From NCBI GenBank assembly GCA_949152475.1, contig OX424560.1, positions 25,855,106-25,919,105 on the forward strand: a stretch of DNA of 64,000 nt. The letters are read 5' to 3'. Both the position numbers and the translations under genes were made by a program. Below are positions 10,421 through 19,558 of this stretch, piece after piece (within the stretch, counting starts at the first letter, position 1; the number at the start of each line of letters is the position of its first letter). A model generated the notes under the pieces. The model was not told the DNA's origin. It did not search any database and saw nothing but the letters and a program-made list of their open reading frames with translations. The DNA comes from Terebella lapidaria. Lineage: Eukaryota > Annelida > Polychaeta > Terebellida > Terebellidae.

Positions 10421-13400
10421 TTATCTATATCGGGCCGGTCTGCGTGCGTTGCGTTTGGGTCGACTTGGTCGTGCAGGCGGGGGCGTAGCCTCGCTTGTCT
10501 CAGGGTCGGAAGATACCACAGGCTTTTGCCTGCGTGTCTTGCTTGCCGGTTTTGGTGTGTCGGAACTTGATCTGCGTGATCTTTTCCGTTGCCGATGTCG
10601 ACTTGGGCCGGATGAAGTCGGAGGTCGCGATTGACGATTCTGGGTCGTGGGCGAATCAGACTCAGCGGTTTGGTCTGAATCGGTATGCCGATCTTGCACG
10701 GTGACCTCCCAGGGGTAGTAGAACTCCTTGAGGAGCCCCAGGGGGTCGGCCGATTGCTCTGAGCCGGATTTGCTTGACGACGTCGAAGGTCGTACAGGGT
10801 CGGAATAGATGTGAGCCGCTTGGTTGTCACCTTCGTACGGCTTGAGTACGTCCAGATGAACAACACGAGTGTTCCGAGGGTTGGAAACCAAGGCGATCCG
10901 GTAATCTACCTCAGTCACACGGTCGACGATCCTCCAGGGACCAGTCCAAGGCCGAGCGAACTTATTATTCTGCGTGAGGGGCAGATAATAATATCGGACC
11001 AGTTCTCCTGGTTGGAACTGGGGTCGAGGCTTGGCGTGGGCGTCATAACCCATCTTCTGCCGAATTGCCGCTTTCTCAAGATGGTCCTGAGCGAAACCGT
11101 GGGCCGTCCTGATCGCTTGCCGTAAATACTCCACATACTCCGGACCACATGGAGGTAGAGGTTCGGGGTCGTAAGTCGGGAACATGAGGTCGACTGGCAA
11201 GTTACACTCGTGTCCATACACCATCAGATGCGGGGTGCATCCCGTGGACGAGTGTACTGAGGTTCGATAGGCCATTAACACATATGGCAGGTGCACGTCC
11301 CAGTCGTTCGCACGATCGCTGACGAATGCACTCAGCATGTTGAGCAATGTCCTGTTGAATCGCTCAACCTGGCCGTCGCTCTGAGGTCGATATGGGGCCG
11401 TGCGGATCTTCTTAGCGCCCAGAAGACGCACGACATGCCGAAATAGAGCCGACTCGAACTCGGTGCCCTGGTCGCTATGGATTGCCTTGGGGACGCCATG
11501 ATAAACTATCCATCTGTTTACCAGGATGTCGGCAACATTTTTGGCGGTATGTCGCCGCAGCGGGAAGGCGTCCGTATATTTCGTGAAATAGTCCGACACA
11601 ACAAGGATATACCGATGGCCTCTTCCCGTGACTTTGTGGGTGTCGAGAATGTCCATCGCGATCCGGTCGAAAGGCGCTCCTGTCGGCAACTGTGTCAGAG
11701 GCGATCGTTTTGGGGCCGGTTTTCCTTTGCGGGTGACACATTGCGAGCAGCGGGCACACCAGCGGGCGACATCCAGTGCCAGGCCGGGCCAGTAGAATCG
11801 GCGCCTGACTCTCTCGATGGTTCGCTGAATGCCGAGATGTCCGACAATCTTCAGGTCGTGAAGTTGGTGCAAAACCTGCGTTCTGAGTGCTACGGGGAGC
11901 ACGGTTTGCACCACAGGCCGTCCAGCGGGGTCGGGTTTTACGTGCCGAACTAGTACCCCGTCTTGTAGCGCCAGGAGGCTCCATCTGGAAACAAGTGTTT
12001 TTACCTCCTCCCCATGGCGCGCTACCTCCTTAGAGTCTGGTTTAGTGCCGATCAACATCCACTGTCGCACTTTTCCGACGCTCGGGTCGGCTTGCTGTGC
12101 CGCGACAATGTCCTGAGTCGAATAGTCCGAAAGCCACTTTTGCCCATCAAGTGTGGCGTCCAAAGCACGGACTCGAACAACTTGGCGTGCCGAAACTAGT
12201 TGGGGCAAGACCGGTGATGTTATGGAATCACTGTCCAGGAGGTCTGCCCTTGTCTTAGCCGGAACAACAGTGATCCGACGAACTGGAAGTTCTCCGGAAC
12301 TTGTCTCTGGGTCGGTTGGAGGTGTGACGAGTCGTCCGGGACAGTCTTGGTGTTTGCAACTGTGACACCGTGACAAGCCGTCTGCGTTGCCGTGAAGTTT
12401 GCCGGGCCGATGCTCTATCTTGAAGTCGTATTGCTGCAACTTAGCGAGCCACCTGGCGAGCATGCCGTCCGCGTCGCTGTAGTTCTTGAGCCACCTCAAG
12501 GAGCTGTGGTCGGTCCGGAGGAGGAACTTCCTACCCCAAAGATAATGCCGATAATGTTGAACCATTTCTACCACTGCCAGCAGTTCTCGGTACGTGGTAC
12601 AATAGTTCCGTTGGGTCCGGGATAGGGTTTTGCTGGCAAACCCGATGGGGATTTCTTTCCCGTTGACCCTCTGTGAGAGTGCGCCTCCCACAGCATAGCC
12701 GCTAGCGTCTGTGTCGAGGATGAAGTAATCATCCGGACTCTGGGTTGGATGCGCGAGCTTAGGCGCCTGGATGAGAGCGTCGCGGAGCCGCCGAAAAGCG
12801 CGTCGCTGAGCCGGTCCCCAAGTGAAATGACATTCACCTCGGGTGAGTGCTACGAGAGGTTCGGCGATCTCAGCATAGTCCTTGATGAATCGCCTGTGGT
12901 AATTGGCGAAACCAAGGAAAGATCTGACATCGGAGATCTCGCACGGGGTCGGCCATTCTCTGATGGCTTTAATCTTGTTGGGGTCGACACGAATTCCTTG
13001 GCCGCTCACTATAAACCCCAAGTACAGAATTTCCCTCTGGAACAGTTCGCACTTCTTGGGTTGAAGCTTCAGGCCTGCCGATCTAATCCGATCCAGGACC
13101 GCCTCCAGGTTGGCGAGTGCCTGATCGAATGTTCTGCCGTAAGCGATGACGTCATCCAGGTAACACATACACCGTGTCCACAAGTATCCACGGAGTATGG
13201 TTTCCATTAGCCGTTCAAATGTTGCCGGTGCATTGCTGAGGCCGAATGGCATAACCTTAAACTGGTATAGTCCTTTCCTTGTCGCAAAGGCAGTTTTCGG
13301 TCTGTCTGTAGGGTCGACTTCGACTTGCCAGTAGCCGGAAGCCAAGTCCAAGGCCGAAAAGTATGTAGCGCCCGCCAGGGCGTCATGAGTGTCCTGAATG

Positions 13401-14950
13401 TTGGGCAACGGATATGAATCCTTGCGGGTGACGTCATTCAGGAGCCGATAATCGACGCAGAATCTTACTTGGCCGTTCTTTTTACGCACGAGCACCACCT
13501 GTGCGCTCCAGGGCGAATCTGACGGCTCAATGCACCCCAAGCGAAGCATCTTGTCGACCTCCTCATCTATGATGCTCTGTTGCGCCTGAGGGACGCGTCG
13601 TTGACGTTGCCGAATCGGGGCCGAATTGCCGGTGTCGATCTTGTGTTGGACGACTTGGGTCCGTCCCAACTGTCCATCCGGGTGCATGAAGGTGTCCTGA
13701 TATTGATGGATCAGGTTAGCGCAACACCGGTGTTGTTCTGGCGCTAGTCCGGCGCGATCCACCATCTCTTGTAGATGTGGCGGCAGGTCGCGGTAGTGAC
13801 TGGCGTCGGCCGTGGACAGGTCGGGCTCCTCTCCGGGTCTTGGTAGAGCTCCGACAACACTCTCGATCGGACTGGCTATGGCGACAGGGTCGGATCGAGT
13901 AAGTGTAATACCGGTATCTGCCGTATTGACTACAGACACCTTTACACATTGCCGGTCCAAGGTCGTTAATGTTCTTCCCATGAGGAGGTCGGTGTCCTCG
14001 GGAAAGGCCGTCAGTGGTTGGATCATCCGTGGATGCTGCCGAACTCGAACTCTGGAGGTCGGAATTAGCTCTACGATTGCCTCGCTACGTGCGGGGACGG
14101 TGACGGCTCGGCGCACAGCCATTCTTACAACATTGGCTTCAATGTCCTTGTGCGCAAACAGGATTTCTTTGTGTACCTGTATTGTTCCTTCGCCGTAGTT
14201 CACCACAGCGTGAGCTTGCCGGAAAAAGTTCATGCCGAGTATCATGCCGTCGTGGATGTCAGCTACACAAAATGTCACAATCATATGGTTGATCCCGACC
14301 TGGATTGGGAGGTCGATCAATCCATCGATTGGGCTTGACTGTCCAGTGACGTCACGAATAATAGCCGAAGTAGATCGCAAATGTCGCTGGTCGGCGGGGA
14401 CGTGACGTAGCTGATCGCGTCGGAGCAGGGAGATCTGCGCTCCGGAGTCGAGTACAGCCTTTATCGTCTTGTTTCCGACGTGTACCGGCAACTTCCAGCA
14501 TTTGTGATTGGTGGCGCTGGAGTTGTTGATGACAGCCGGAATTTCGGGGTCGTCTGGCGGTGGCCTGAAGAGTGTGTGAAGAGGCGGCAGTTTGGATTCC
14601 GGTCCACTCGGGAAAGCGTAGAATCCTCCGTCGTCGGAGATCCACTCCACCTCGGACATACTATCTGTTCCGGTGCCGTTGGTCGGGGGCGACACCCCCT
14701 CAGGACGACGATTTTCCCGTGGAGGCCGTTGTAGAAGTGGCGCGGACACCCCTTCATGAGGGAGAGCCGGCTTTGAGGTCGAAGCCTGACACTTAGTGCA
14801 CACCCCTTCAAGGAGCTGAGGTGTGGGCTGGGCCGGCTGTGGAGTCGTAACTGTTGGTACTGTCGGTTTGGTAGTTACGACAACCGCAGGTGTGGAGCAT
14901 GTAACATTGTTCTGTTGCCCGGAAGGTCCTTGCTCCGCAGCACCTTCCAC
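10421..14950 (-). CDS. pol: Gypsy pol polyprotein (protease-RT-RNase H-integrase)
   Basis: A single open frame of 1,509 codons. An aspartic protease motif LDSGAQ lies near residue 167. The reverse transcriptase core includes DYRLLN, SALDLASGYWQ, MPFGLSNAP and the catalytic YLDD near residue 600. RNase H follows with DTDASGYAVGG near 748 and RTDHSSLRWL. The integrase zinc finger (two His, two Cys) is near 1,040-1,070, and its catalytic core has MDILDT, HSDQGTEF near 1,160 and QSDGQVERFN. A GPW motif near 1,338 stands where many gypsy integrases have GPY/F. The tail is basic, Ser/Pro-rich, and has no chromodomain. The frame opens at GTG, sharing one base with the gag stop, in the -1 frame; the family commonly uses -1 frameshifting to make Gag-Pol, so a separate start is unlikely. 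Confidence 0.95.
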   Translation of the reverse strand: MEGAAEQGPSGQQNNVTCSTPAVVVTTKPTVPTVTTPQPAQPTPQLLEGVCTKCQASTSKPALPHEGVSAPLLQRPPRENRRPEGVSPPTNGTGTDSMSEVEWISDDGGFYAFPSGPESKLPPLHTLFRPPPDDPEIPAVINNSSATNHKCWKLPVHVGNKTIKAVLDSGAQISLLRRDQLRHVPADQRHLRSTSAIIRDVTGQSSPIDGLIDLPIQVGINHMIVTFCVADIHDGMILGMNFFRQAHAVVNYGEGTIQVHKEILFAHKDIEANVVRMAVRRAVTVPARSEAIVELIPTSRVRVRQHPRMIQPLTAFPEDTDLLMGRTLTTLDRQCVKVSVVNTADTGITLTRSDPVAIASPIESVVGALPRPGEEPDLSTADASHYRDLPPHLQEMVDRAGLAPEQHRCCANLIHQYQDTFMHPDGQLGRTQVVQHKIDTGNSAPIRQRQRRVPQAQQSIIDEEVDKMLRLGCIEPSDSPWSAQVVLVRKKNGQVRFCVDYRLLNDVTRKDSYPLPNIQDTHDALAGATYFSALDLASGYWQVEVDPTDRPKTAFATRKGLYQFKVMPFGLSNAPATFERLMETILRGYLWTRCMCYLDDVIAYGRTFDQALANLEAVLDRIRSAGLKLQPKKCELFQREILYLGFIVSGQGIRVDPNKIKAIREWPTPCEISDVRSFLGFANYHRRFIKDYAEIAEPLVALTRGECHFTWGPAQRRAFRRLRDALIQAPKLAHPTQSPDDYFILDTDASGYAVGGALSQRVNGKEIPIGFASKTLSRTQRNYCTTYRELLAVVEMVQHYRHYLWGRKFLLRTDHSSLRWLKNYSDADGMLARWLAKLQQYDFKIEHRPGKLHGNADGLSRCHSCKHQDCPGRLVTPPTDPETSSGELPVRRITVVPAKTRADLLDSDSITSPVLPQLVSARQVVRVRALDATLDGQKWLSDYSTQDIVAAQQADPSVGKVRQWMLIGTKPDSKEVARHGEEVKTLVSRWSLLALQDGVLVRHVKPDPAGRPVVQTVLPVALRTQVLHQLHDLKIVGHLGIQRTIERVRRRFYWPGLALDVARWCARCSQCVTRKGKPAPKRSPLTQLPTGAPFDRIAMDILDTHKVTGRGHRYILVVSDYFTKYTDAFPLRRHTAKNVADILVNRWIVYHGVPKAIHSDQGTEFESALFRHVVRLLGAKKIRTAPYRPQSDGQVERFNRTLLNMLSAFVSDRANDWDVHLPYVLMAYRTSVHSSTGCTPHLMVYGHECNLPVDLMFPTYDPEPLPPCGPEYVEYLRQAIRTAHGFAQDHLEKAAIRQKMGYDAHAKPRPQFQPGELVRYYYLPLTQNNKFARPWTGPWRIVDRVTEVDYRIALVSNPRNTRVVHLDVLKPYEGDNQAAHIYSDPVRPSTSSSKSGSEQSADPLGLLKEFYYPWEVTVQDRHTDSDQTAESDSPTTQNRQSRPPTSSGPSRHRQRKRSRRSSSDTPKPASKTRRQKPVVSSDPETSEATPPPARPSRPKRNARRPARYR

Positions 14951-17496
14951 TACTGGTTTAACGACTGGGCCGTTGGCACCGTCGAGGCCGACTTAGTTTG
15001 GTTGCCGATTTGGTTAGGTACTGACAATACTTGATCTGTCCTTCGGTCAGTACCAGCGCCTTTAGGTCGAAAAGTTAGTGGCTTCATGCCATTGCGCACT
15101 AACACGTCTTTAAGCCGGAAACACCGCATCCAACGATGGCCGGGCTTCTTACAGAAAAAGCACACGGCTGGTCGTCCGGGCTGTGGGGGTCGATCACCTT
15201 TAATCGGGGCCGTAGTTCGCAGGACGGAATAGATGGCTGACTCTTCACATAGTCCATTCTCGTCGCTGAGGACGCACTGAAAAGCTTCCGCCACCCACTC
15301 GCGTGAGCAGGCTGGCACAGAATGTTCTTCACATCCTTGAAGGCCGGTTGTGTCACTGTCGGCGGGGTCGTAGTAGGCCGCTATTTGTTCCGGGGTCGGT
15401 GTCTCATATTGACTGAATTGTCCCATGGCACAAGATAGTTCACCACCAACATATTCATCGTCAGCGTGTCCGGTCGCTGAGATGTCGGCACGGCGTGTGC
15501 CCTGGTAACGGTCTCTATTTTTCCGTTGTTGGCGACTCTCAGCCTTGAGGACGGCCGTTAGTGCTTCACTGTAGCTATTGAAAGTGAGCACACACAGTTT
15601 GTCGGCAATTGGGTCGGGTTGGCCGTTTATGAACTGTGATATCACCGTTCGTTGTCGAGATTCCGGCGTGACGTCGTCGAAGACTTGCTCAGCCAGAGCC
15701 TGAAGCCGTTCCAGATAATGCTCCGCGTCCTCCTTCCGTTCTCGATGGAGGAACGGGAAGTCATCCCGCTTGGATTGCCGGCGTGGCGCGGGCTCCCAGC
15801 CCTCCAGAAGTTGGCGACGAAACTCCTCCCAGGGAGTCTCGACTGGGATATTCAGAGCTAACGCTTCGGCGCGGCCGCGCAGCGTGCTCCGAAAAGTCGT
15901 GGTTTTGTTGAGGTCGGAATATGTGAAGGCCGCTGTAAATTGTTCGAAGCTCCGAATATATTGGGTGAGATTGCCCTCCTTGAAGGTCGCACGCCATTGA
16001 GCCGGTTTAGCCATTGCTAACGTTTGGGGTTCAGACGTGAGTCTCTGAGGCGCAGGCGTGTCAACACTCACCACAGTCGGCGCTGTTGTGACGGGAGCCG
16101 TCGGTGTCGTGGCGGCCGGAGCATCTGGGGTCGTAGCGATCGGAGCGGTTGGTGCTGTCGTCGCGGAAACGGCGAGCGATGCAGCGGGTGGTGCCGGAGC
16201 GTAGTTGGGGTCGTGTGGTGCTTGAGCGACAGGGGCCGATTGGCTGTATTGTGGCGACACCCATGGTATCCCGACTGAGGGTGGGATTATAGCCGGTGGT
16301 TGATATCGGTATACCGATCCGTCTGGGCCCACACTTTGGTACAATACTCCATTCTGTGTACCATGATAGCCGGTATCATTTACTCCGTTTGGAGCGCCAC
16401 CGTATCCGATCGGTGGGTTCACACAGCCGACATGAGATTGCTGGTATCCGACAACTGGTACTCCATTTTGAACACCGCTTACTCCACCAGGGTATCCGAC
16501 TGGTGGTACACCGTATCCAGTGGTGTATCCGACTGATTGTGAGATCGGCTGTCCGATCATTGGCACAACACTTTCTGCCGGAGCAGACACAACGTGGTCT
16601 TGCGGCGGAACGAAGCGCGGCTGTTCTCCGGTAGTCGGCGACGGCGCGCGCGCGGTCGGCGCGGGAGCGCGTATGTCGGAAGTAGGCGTGTCGGGGTCGC
16701 AGGGTCGGCGACTTGACGTAGACGGTGGTTGCCGAGGTCGTGCTTGTCGTATGAAGGCGCGAGATTCTGCCGTCACGTCGCTGGGTCGCTGCGGTGGTGG
16801 AGTTGTCGCGGTCTGGACAGCGGTCGTCACCGGGATGTTCCCCGTTGTCGATCTTGCCTGGCTGGGTCGAATGTACTCTACCACGGTTGGCTCGGTCGGT
16901 AGATGAGAGTACACCATTGGTACTGGGGCGTATTGTACTGGCGTCATTGACGGCGCCAAGGGTCGTGTTGCCGAATAAGCGCTCGGCGGTACCAGTTCTG
17001 TCACATTGCCATTGTCACAGACCCACTGCCGTATCCGAGGGTCGCTTGGCGGGTGTGTAACCATTGACGTATCCATGGTTACAGGCCGAATGTTCATCGT
17101 AGAATGTTTGATACGATCACATACACTCGCTCTTTGACGTGAGCGTGTATAGTCTCTGCCGGTAAAGTCACTTCGAAATTTCTGGGTCGTTCTGGCCGGC
17201 GTGGCCGAGTACGCCCTTGCGTGTGCACTTATAATGTCACTTACTGTATGCAAGGGCGCTAGCGGGTCTTCGCCGAGGTACTCCTCAATCAGGTCGACAG
17301 GCGGCGAAGCCGATCTCAGGGTCGAATGGTCGCCAAGGGAGTCGAAAAGGCCGGTCGGTTGTTGCTCCTGTGACAACGGTACTGTGTCGCTCATGGCAAC
17401 TGAGCGAGGGCCGGAAGGTCGGAAGGTCGGGTTCGGGTTGAACATAACCTCTTCATCTGTCTGGTCGGGCGGCTTACCTCGAGCCGATGCCATCAC
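14950..17496 (-). CDS. gag: Gypsy gag polyprotein
   Basis: 848 codons from ATG. The N-terminal half is long and rich in Pro, Thr, Ala and Ser. It includes a stretch at about residues 330-410 with repeated GY and NG motifs (VGY, GYGVP, VGYPGG, PVVGY, PIGYGG). The capsid-like core follows at about residues 490-660, with WRATFKEGNLTQYIRSFEQF, WEEFRRQLLEGW and the helix-rich LHRERKEDAEHYLERL expected of retrotransposon Gag. A CCHC zinc knuckle, CFFCKKPGHRWMRC, lies near residues 775-790 and would bind genomic RNA. At 848 residues it is longer than many gypsy Gags because of the N-terminal extension. The frame is open throughout. Confidence 0.93.
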   Translation of the reverse strand: MMASARGKPPDQTDEEVMFNPNPTFRPSGPRSVAMSDTVPLSQEQQPTGLFDSLGDHSTLRSASPPVDLIEEYLGEDPLAPLHTVSDIISAHARAYSATPARTTQKFRSDFTGRDYTRSRQRASVCDRIKHSTMNIRPVTMDTSMVTHPPSDPRIRQWVCDNGNVTELVPPSAYSATRPLAPSMTPVQYAPVPMVYSHLPTEPTVVEYIRPSQARSTTGNIPVTTAVQTATTPPPQRPSDVTAESRAFIRQARPRQPPSTSSRRPCDPDTPTSDIRAPAPTARAPSPTTGEQPRFVPPQDHVVSAPAESVVPMIGQPISQSVGYTTGYGVPPVGYPGGVSGVQNGVPVVGYQQSHVGCVNPPIGYGGAPNGVNDTGYHGTQNGVLYQSVGPDGSVYRYQPPAIIPPSVGIPWVSPQYSQSAPVAQAPHDPNYAPAPPAASLAVSATTAPTAPIATTPDAPAATTPTAPVTTAPTVVSVDTPAPQRLTSEPQTLAMAKPAQWRATFKEGNLTQYIRSFEQFTAAFTYSDLNKTTTFRSTLRGRAEALALNIPVETPWEEFRRQLLEGWEPAPRRQSKRDDFPFLHRERKEDAEHYLERLQALAEQVFDDVTPESRQRTVISQFINGQPDPIADKLCVLTFNSYSEALTAVLKAESRQQRKNRDRYQGTRRADISATGHADDEYVGGELSCAMGQFSQYETPTPEQIAAYYDPADSDTTGLQGCEEHSVPACSREWVAEAFQCVLSDENGLCEESAIYSVLRTTAPIKGDRPPQPGRPAVCFFCKKPGHRWMRCFRLKDVLVRNGMKPLTFRPKGAGTDRRTDQVLSVPNQIGNQTKSASTVPTAQSLNQ

Positions 17497-17532
17497 TGCC
17501 GGTAATTCTGGGTTAGTAATCCGAGACTAGCT

Positions 17533-17556
17533 CAGATCCTGGTCGAACGGCGCCAA
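17533..17556 (-). other. tRNA primer-binding site of the gypsy element
   Basis: On the minus strand the 5' LTR ends ...CACA, and one base later reads TGGCGCCGTTCGACC. TGG is the complement of a tRNA CCA end, and the TCGA that follows fits a T-loop. Only the first seven bases match the lysine-type site TGGCGCC of other retroelements, so the primer tRNA is not identified. Confidence 0.75.
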
Positions 17557-18345
17557 TGTGAAGAATATCGTTCACGGCCGATATCAAGCCGACTTATTCC
17601 GGGGTCGTTGTGCTAATAGCAAGCCGGCAGTTATATTTCAACTGTTTATTGTGATGATAAATATCCAATGTTCAATCACACACAATCAGGGCCGACAATC
17701 ACTCCTAAAGTCCAGTGATATTCCCGGTCGAATTATATCCTTATATATGCTATATTATAGTCCTTCTTATATGTCTCACAGTTTATATTCCAGTTTATAC
17801 AGTTCACAAATATATCCACTTCTGTATTGTCTTTATATATCTTCTTTATAACACTATTGCAGCCATTGCAAGAATACGTCCGTTCACTTGGGCTGCCTCT
17901 TCTCTACTGCACAGATTTGCGGGGCCGTGGGACAGAGTACATGTATTTTCCCGCCAAGTGTGAGCGGAGTTGTGTCATTGGCTATGTATGTGCTGATGTG
18001 TGCTGATCTCACCGGGAAAGTGGGTTTCCCCGGTATGTGTCGAGACATGTTTGGGTCTGAATGCTGTGCATGTGATGTCTATGTAAATGAGTATGTGCAT
18101 GTGAAGGTCAAGGCCGGTGTACTGGGGTCGAATTATTTGATTGGACGGGGCCGAAGGTGTGAGCTGTTTGACCTGTGTTTGCCTTGTTTGGGGGCCGCGT
18201 GGTTATTCGTGGTTTTGTATGTTTTGTCCAGGCAGTGATCGTGTAGTGGTTATATTTAGCGTGGTGTGTAGAATATGCGTGGGCGAGTTGTCATGGAGAT
18301 GTGTGCGGGAGGGGACGGGCGTTTACTGTCACTAAAAATGCTACA
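17557..18345 (-). repeat. 5' LTR (right on the plus strand)
   Basis: 789 bp with TG...CA ends, the upstream LTR in the element's direction. Candidate minus-strand TATA boxes are TATATAAAG near 17,831-17,839 and TATATAAG near 17,740-17,747, which would put transcription start a few tens of bases to their left. One mismatch with the other LTR. Confidence 0.95.
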
Positions 18346-18349
18346 GTTA
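18346..18349. repeat. Gypsy target-site duplication GTTA, right
   Basis: Second copy of the 4-bp duplication. Removing the retrotransposon and one GTTA rejoins TTTCAGTTA to TATACACC within the outer TIR transposon. Confidence 0.85.
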
Positions 18350-18579
18350 TATACACCTATACAATATTTCCGAAGTGCCAGTGAGTACTGTTTTACCACA
18401 GACACTGATAAAACCATATTTTAAATGACGGCGATGAGAACAAGTAATGTATTTGCATCTAATATGTCCCTACGTGCGGTCTGTGTCATCCATCAGTATT
18501 TCAGAAATACAAATATACTACCTACATGCTTCACTCCTGTGTGTGTCCAACTGGCACTGGAACTGTTGAGCACTGAGCA
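18350..18579. other. Interior of the TIR transposon, right part
   Basis: 230 bp of unique-looking sequence between the gypsy insertion and the right inverted repeat. No frame or motif recognised. Confidence 0.7.
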
Positions 18580-18618
18580 CGCGTAGGGCATTAATAACGC
18601 AACAGTTCTACGCCCGTG
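18580..18618 (-). repeat. Right terminal inverted repeat
   Basis: Its reverse complement matches the left repeat over 39 bp with three mismatches and ends at GTG, directly followed by TAAAT (18,619-18,623). Confidence 0.85.
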
Positions 18619-18623
18619 TAAAT
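18619..18623. repeat. Target-site duplication TAAAT, right
   Basis: Matches 6,136-6,140. The sequence beyond it (about 18,624-18,650, with TTGTCTGTTTGAGC) aligns with the uninterrupted array copies near 1,245 and 23,640. Confidence 0.75.
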
Positions 18624-19328
18624 CAAATCATTGTCTGTTTGAGCAATTTCCACCTCAAAGGAATTACTTGCCATTTGAAATTTGTTTCTATTATTTGCGA
18701 ACATTTCAGTGATTTTTGTTTGAAGAAGCATATCAATACAATACCAGTGAGGCTTGAAATCTTTCATCCTGGTTATGGTTCTGTATTATCATCAAACATT
18801 TGAATTGTGTTAGTGTACATTTATCATCATATTTGTGTCCACGTCAGAATTTACCCCGTCATAATTTAGTATGTGATGAGAGCCATGAAACTAGTATCCC
18901 AAAGTTATCATACACATTACGCGAAACAAATTAACAAATTAAACATATTACGCAATATTTGATGCGTTGATAGCTATGGACACCTGACAATTCACCCAAA
19001 GAACCATGGGTGCCATCAACGTGAGTCAAGTATTCACCCAAGATACACAGCACAGCCAGTAGTTCATTCTCAGGGGACACTCAGTCAACAGATGAACGGT
19101 TGTCAAGATAATTATTCATAGCTGAGTACATCAGAGGAGAATGCATTGGCGTGTGATGTGCTACACCGATATTGAATGTTGTGGTCATTAACGATGAAAT
19201 TTGTTTGTGAGAGTGGTCGACTTCCTGTTGGAATTATGTTTTTTTTTCATTCTGGGCCTCTATTTTCATACTGGTGTGGATGAAGAAAAAAGTAGCTTTG
19301 TTGTACCAGTGATATCAATAAGTGTGGT

Positions 19329-19558
19329 ATCAGTGGTACATTTATATCGCGATGATTTGTTTTTCAACATGTTGTACACGTCAGAAACTGGCCATATATA
19401 GATACTAGTTGAATCATTTTAATGAAGCTTCCAATATACTGTATAATATCAGTGGTACATTATATCGTGATGATTTGTTTTTCAACATGGTATACATGTC
19501 AGAAACTGGCCATACATAGATACCAGTCCAACCATTTTAATGAAACTTCCATTATATT
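19329..19558 (+). repeat. Local tandem duplication, about 119-bp unit
   Basis: Two adjacent copies start at 19,329 and 19,448, each with ATCAGTGGTACAT, a GATGATTTGTTTTTCAACAT core and AGAAACTGGCCATA, and close with TTTTAATGAA. They differ at a modest number of sites, so this duplication is younger than the array around it. The 66-codon frame at 19,201-19,401 overlaps copy 1 and is not conserved in copy 2. Confidence 0.85.

Larger units (their letters stand above)
7947..18345 (-). mobile_element. Ty3/gypsy LTR retrotransposon, looks whole and very young
   Basis: A 10.4-kb element on the minus strand: two 789-bp LTRs starting TG and ending CA, a tRNA-type primer site, gag, pol in the neighbouring frame, about 1.7 kb of non-coding 3' sequence and a short purine tract. 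Pol order is protease, reverse transcriptase, RNase H, integrase, which defines Ty3/gypsy (Metaviridae). No envelope-like frame is present. A line-by-line comparison of the LTRs shows one difference in 789 bp, so insertion is recent on an evolutionary scale; years would need a lineage rate. It sits inside the older TIR transposon, which is split cleanly at GTTA. No breaks are apparent in gag or pol. Confidence 0.95.
6141..18618. mobile_element. DNA transposon with 39-bp TIRs (CAC...GTG), split by a gypsy element
   Basis: The left end begins CACGGGCGTAGAACTGTT, and the reverse complement of the right end begins with the same 18 bases. The inverted repeat runs 39 bp with three mismatches (6,141-6,179 against 18,580-18,618) and closes with GCCCTACGCG on both arms. 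Flanking TAAAT is a 5-bp target duplication. Without the gypsy element and its duplicated GTTA, the transposon is about 2.07 kb (6,141-7,946 plus 18,350-18,618). No transposase-like frame is visible, so it looks non-autonomous. A CAC terminus with 5-bp duplication is shared by Transib and ProtoRAG, but CACGGGC does not match their CAC(A/T)(A/G)TG heptamer. EnSpm/CACTA (2-3 bp) and hAT (8 bp) do not fit the duplication length. Superfamily unassigned. Confidence 0.8.

Noticed and set aside
10449-14796. Numerous plus-strand and alternative minus-strand frames within the pol region
   Set aside because: Shadows of the long pol frame in GC-rich sequence; no domains and overlapping one another.
6141-18618. 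Assignment of the TIR element to Transib/ProtoRAG
   Set aside because: Only the CAC tip and 5-bp duplication agree; the heptamer and any RAG1-like frame are missing.
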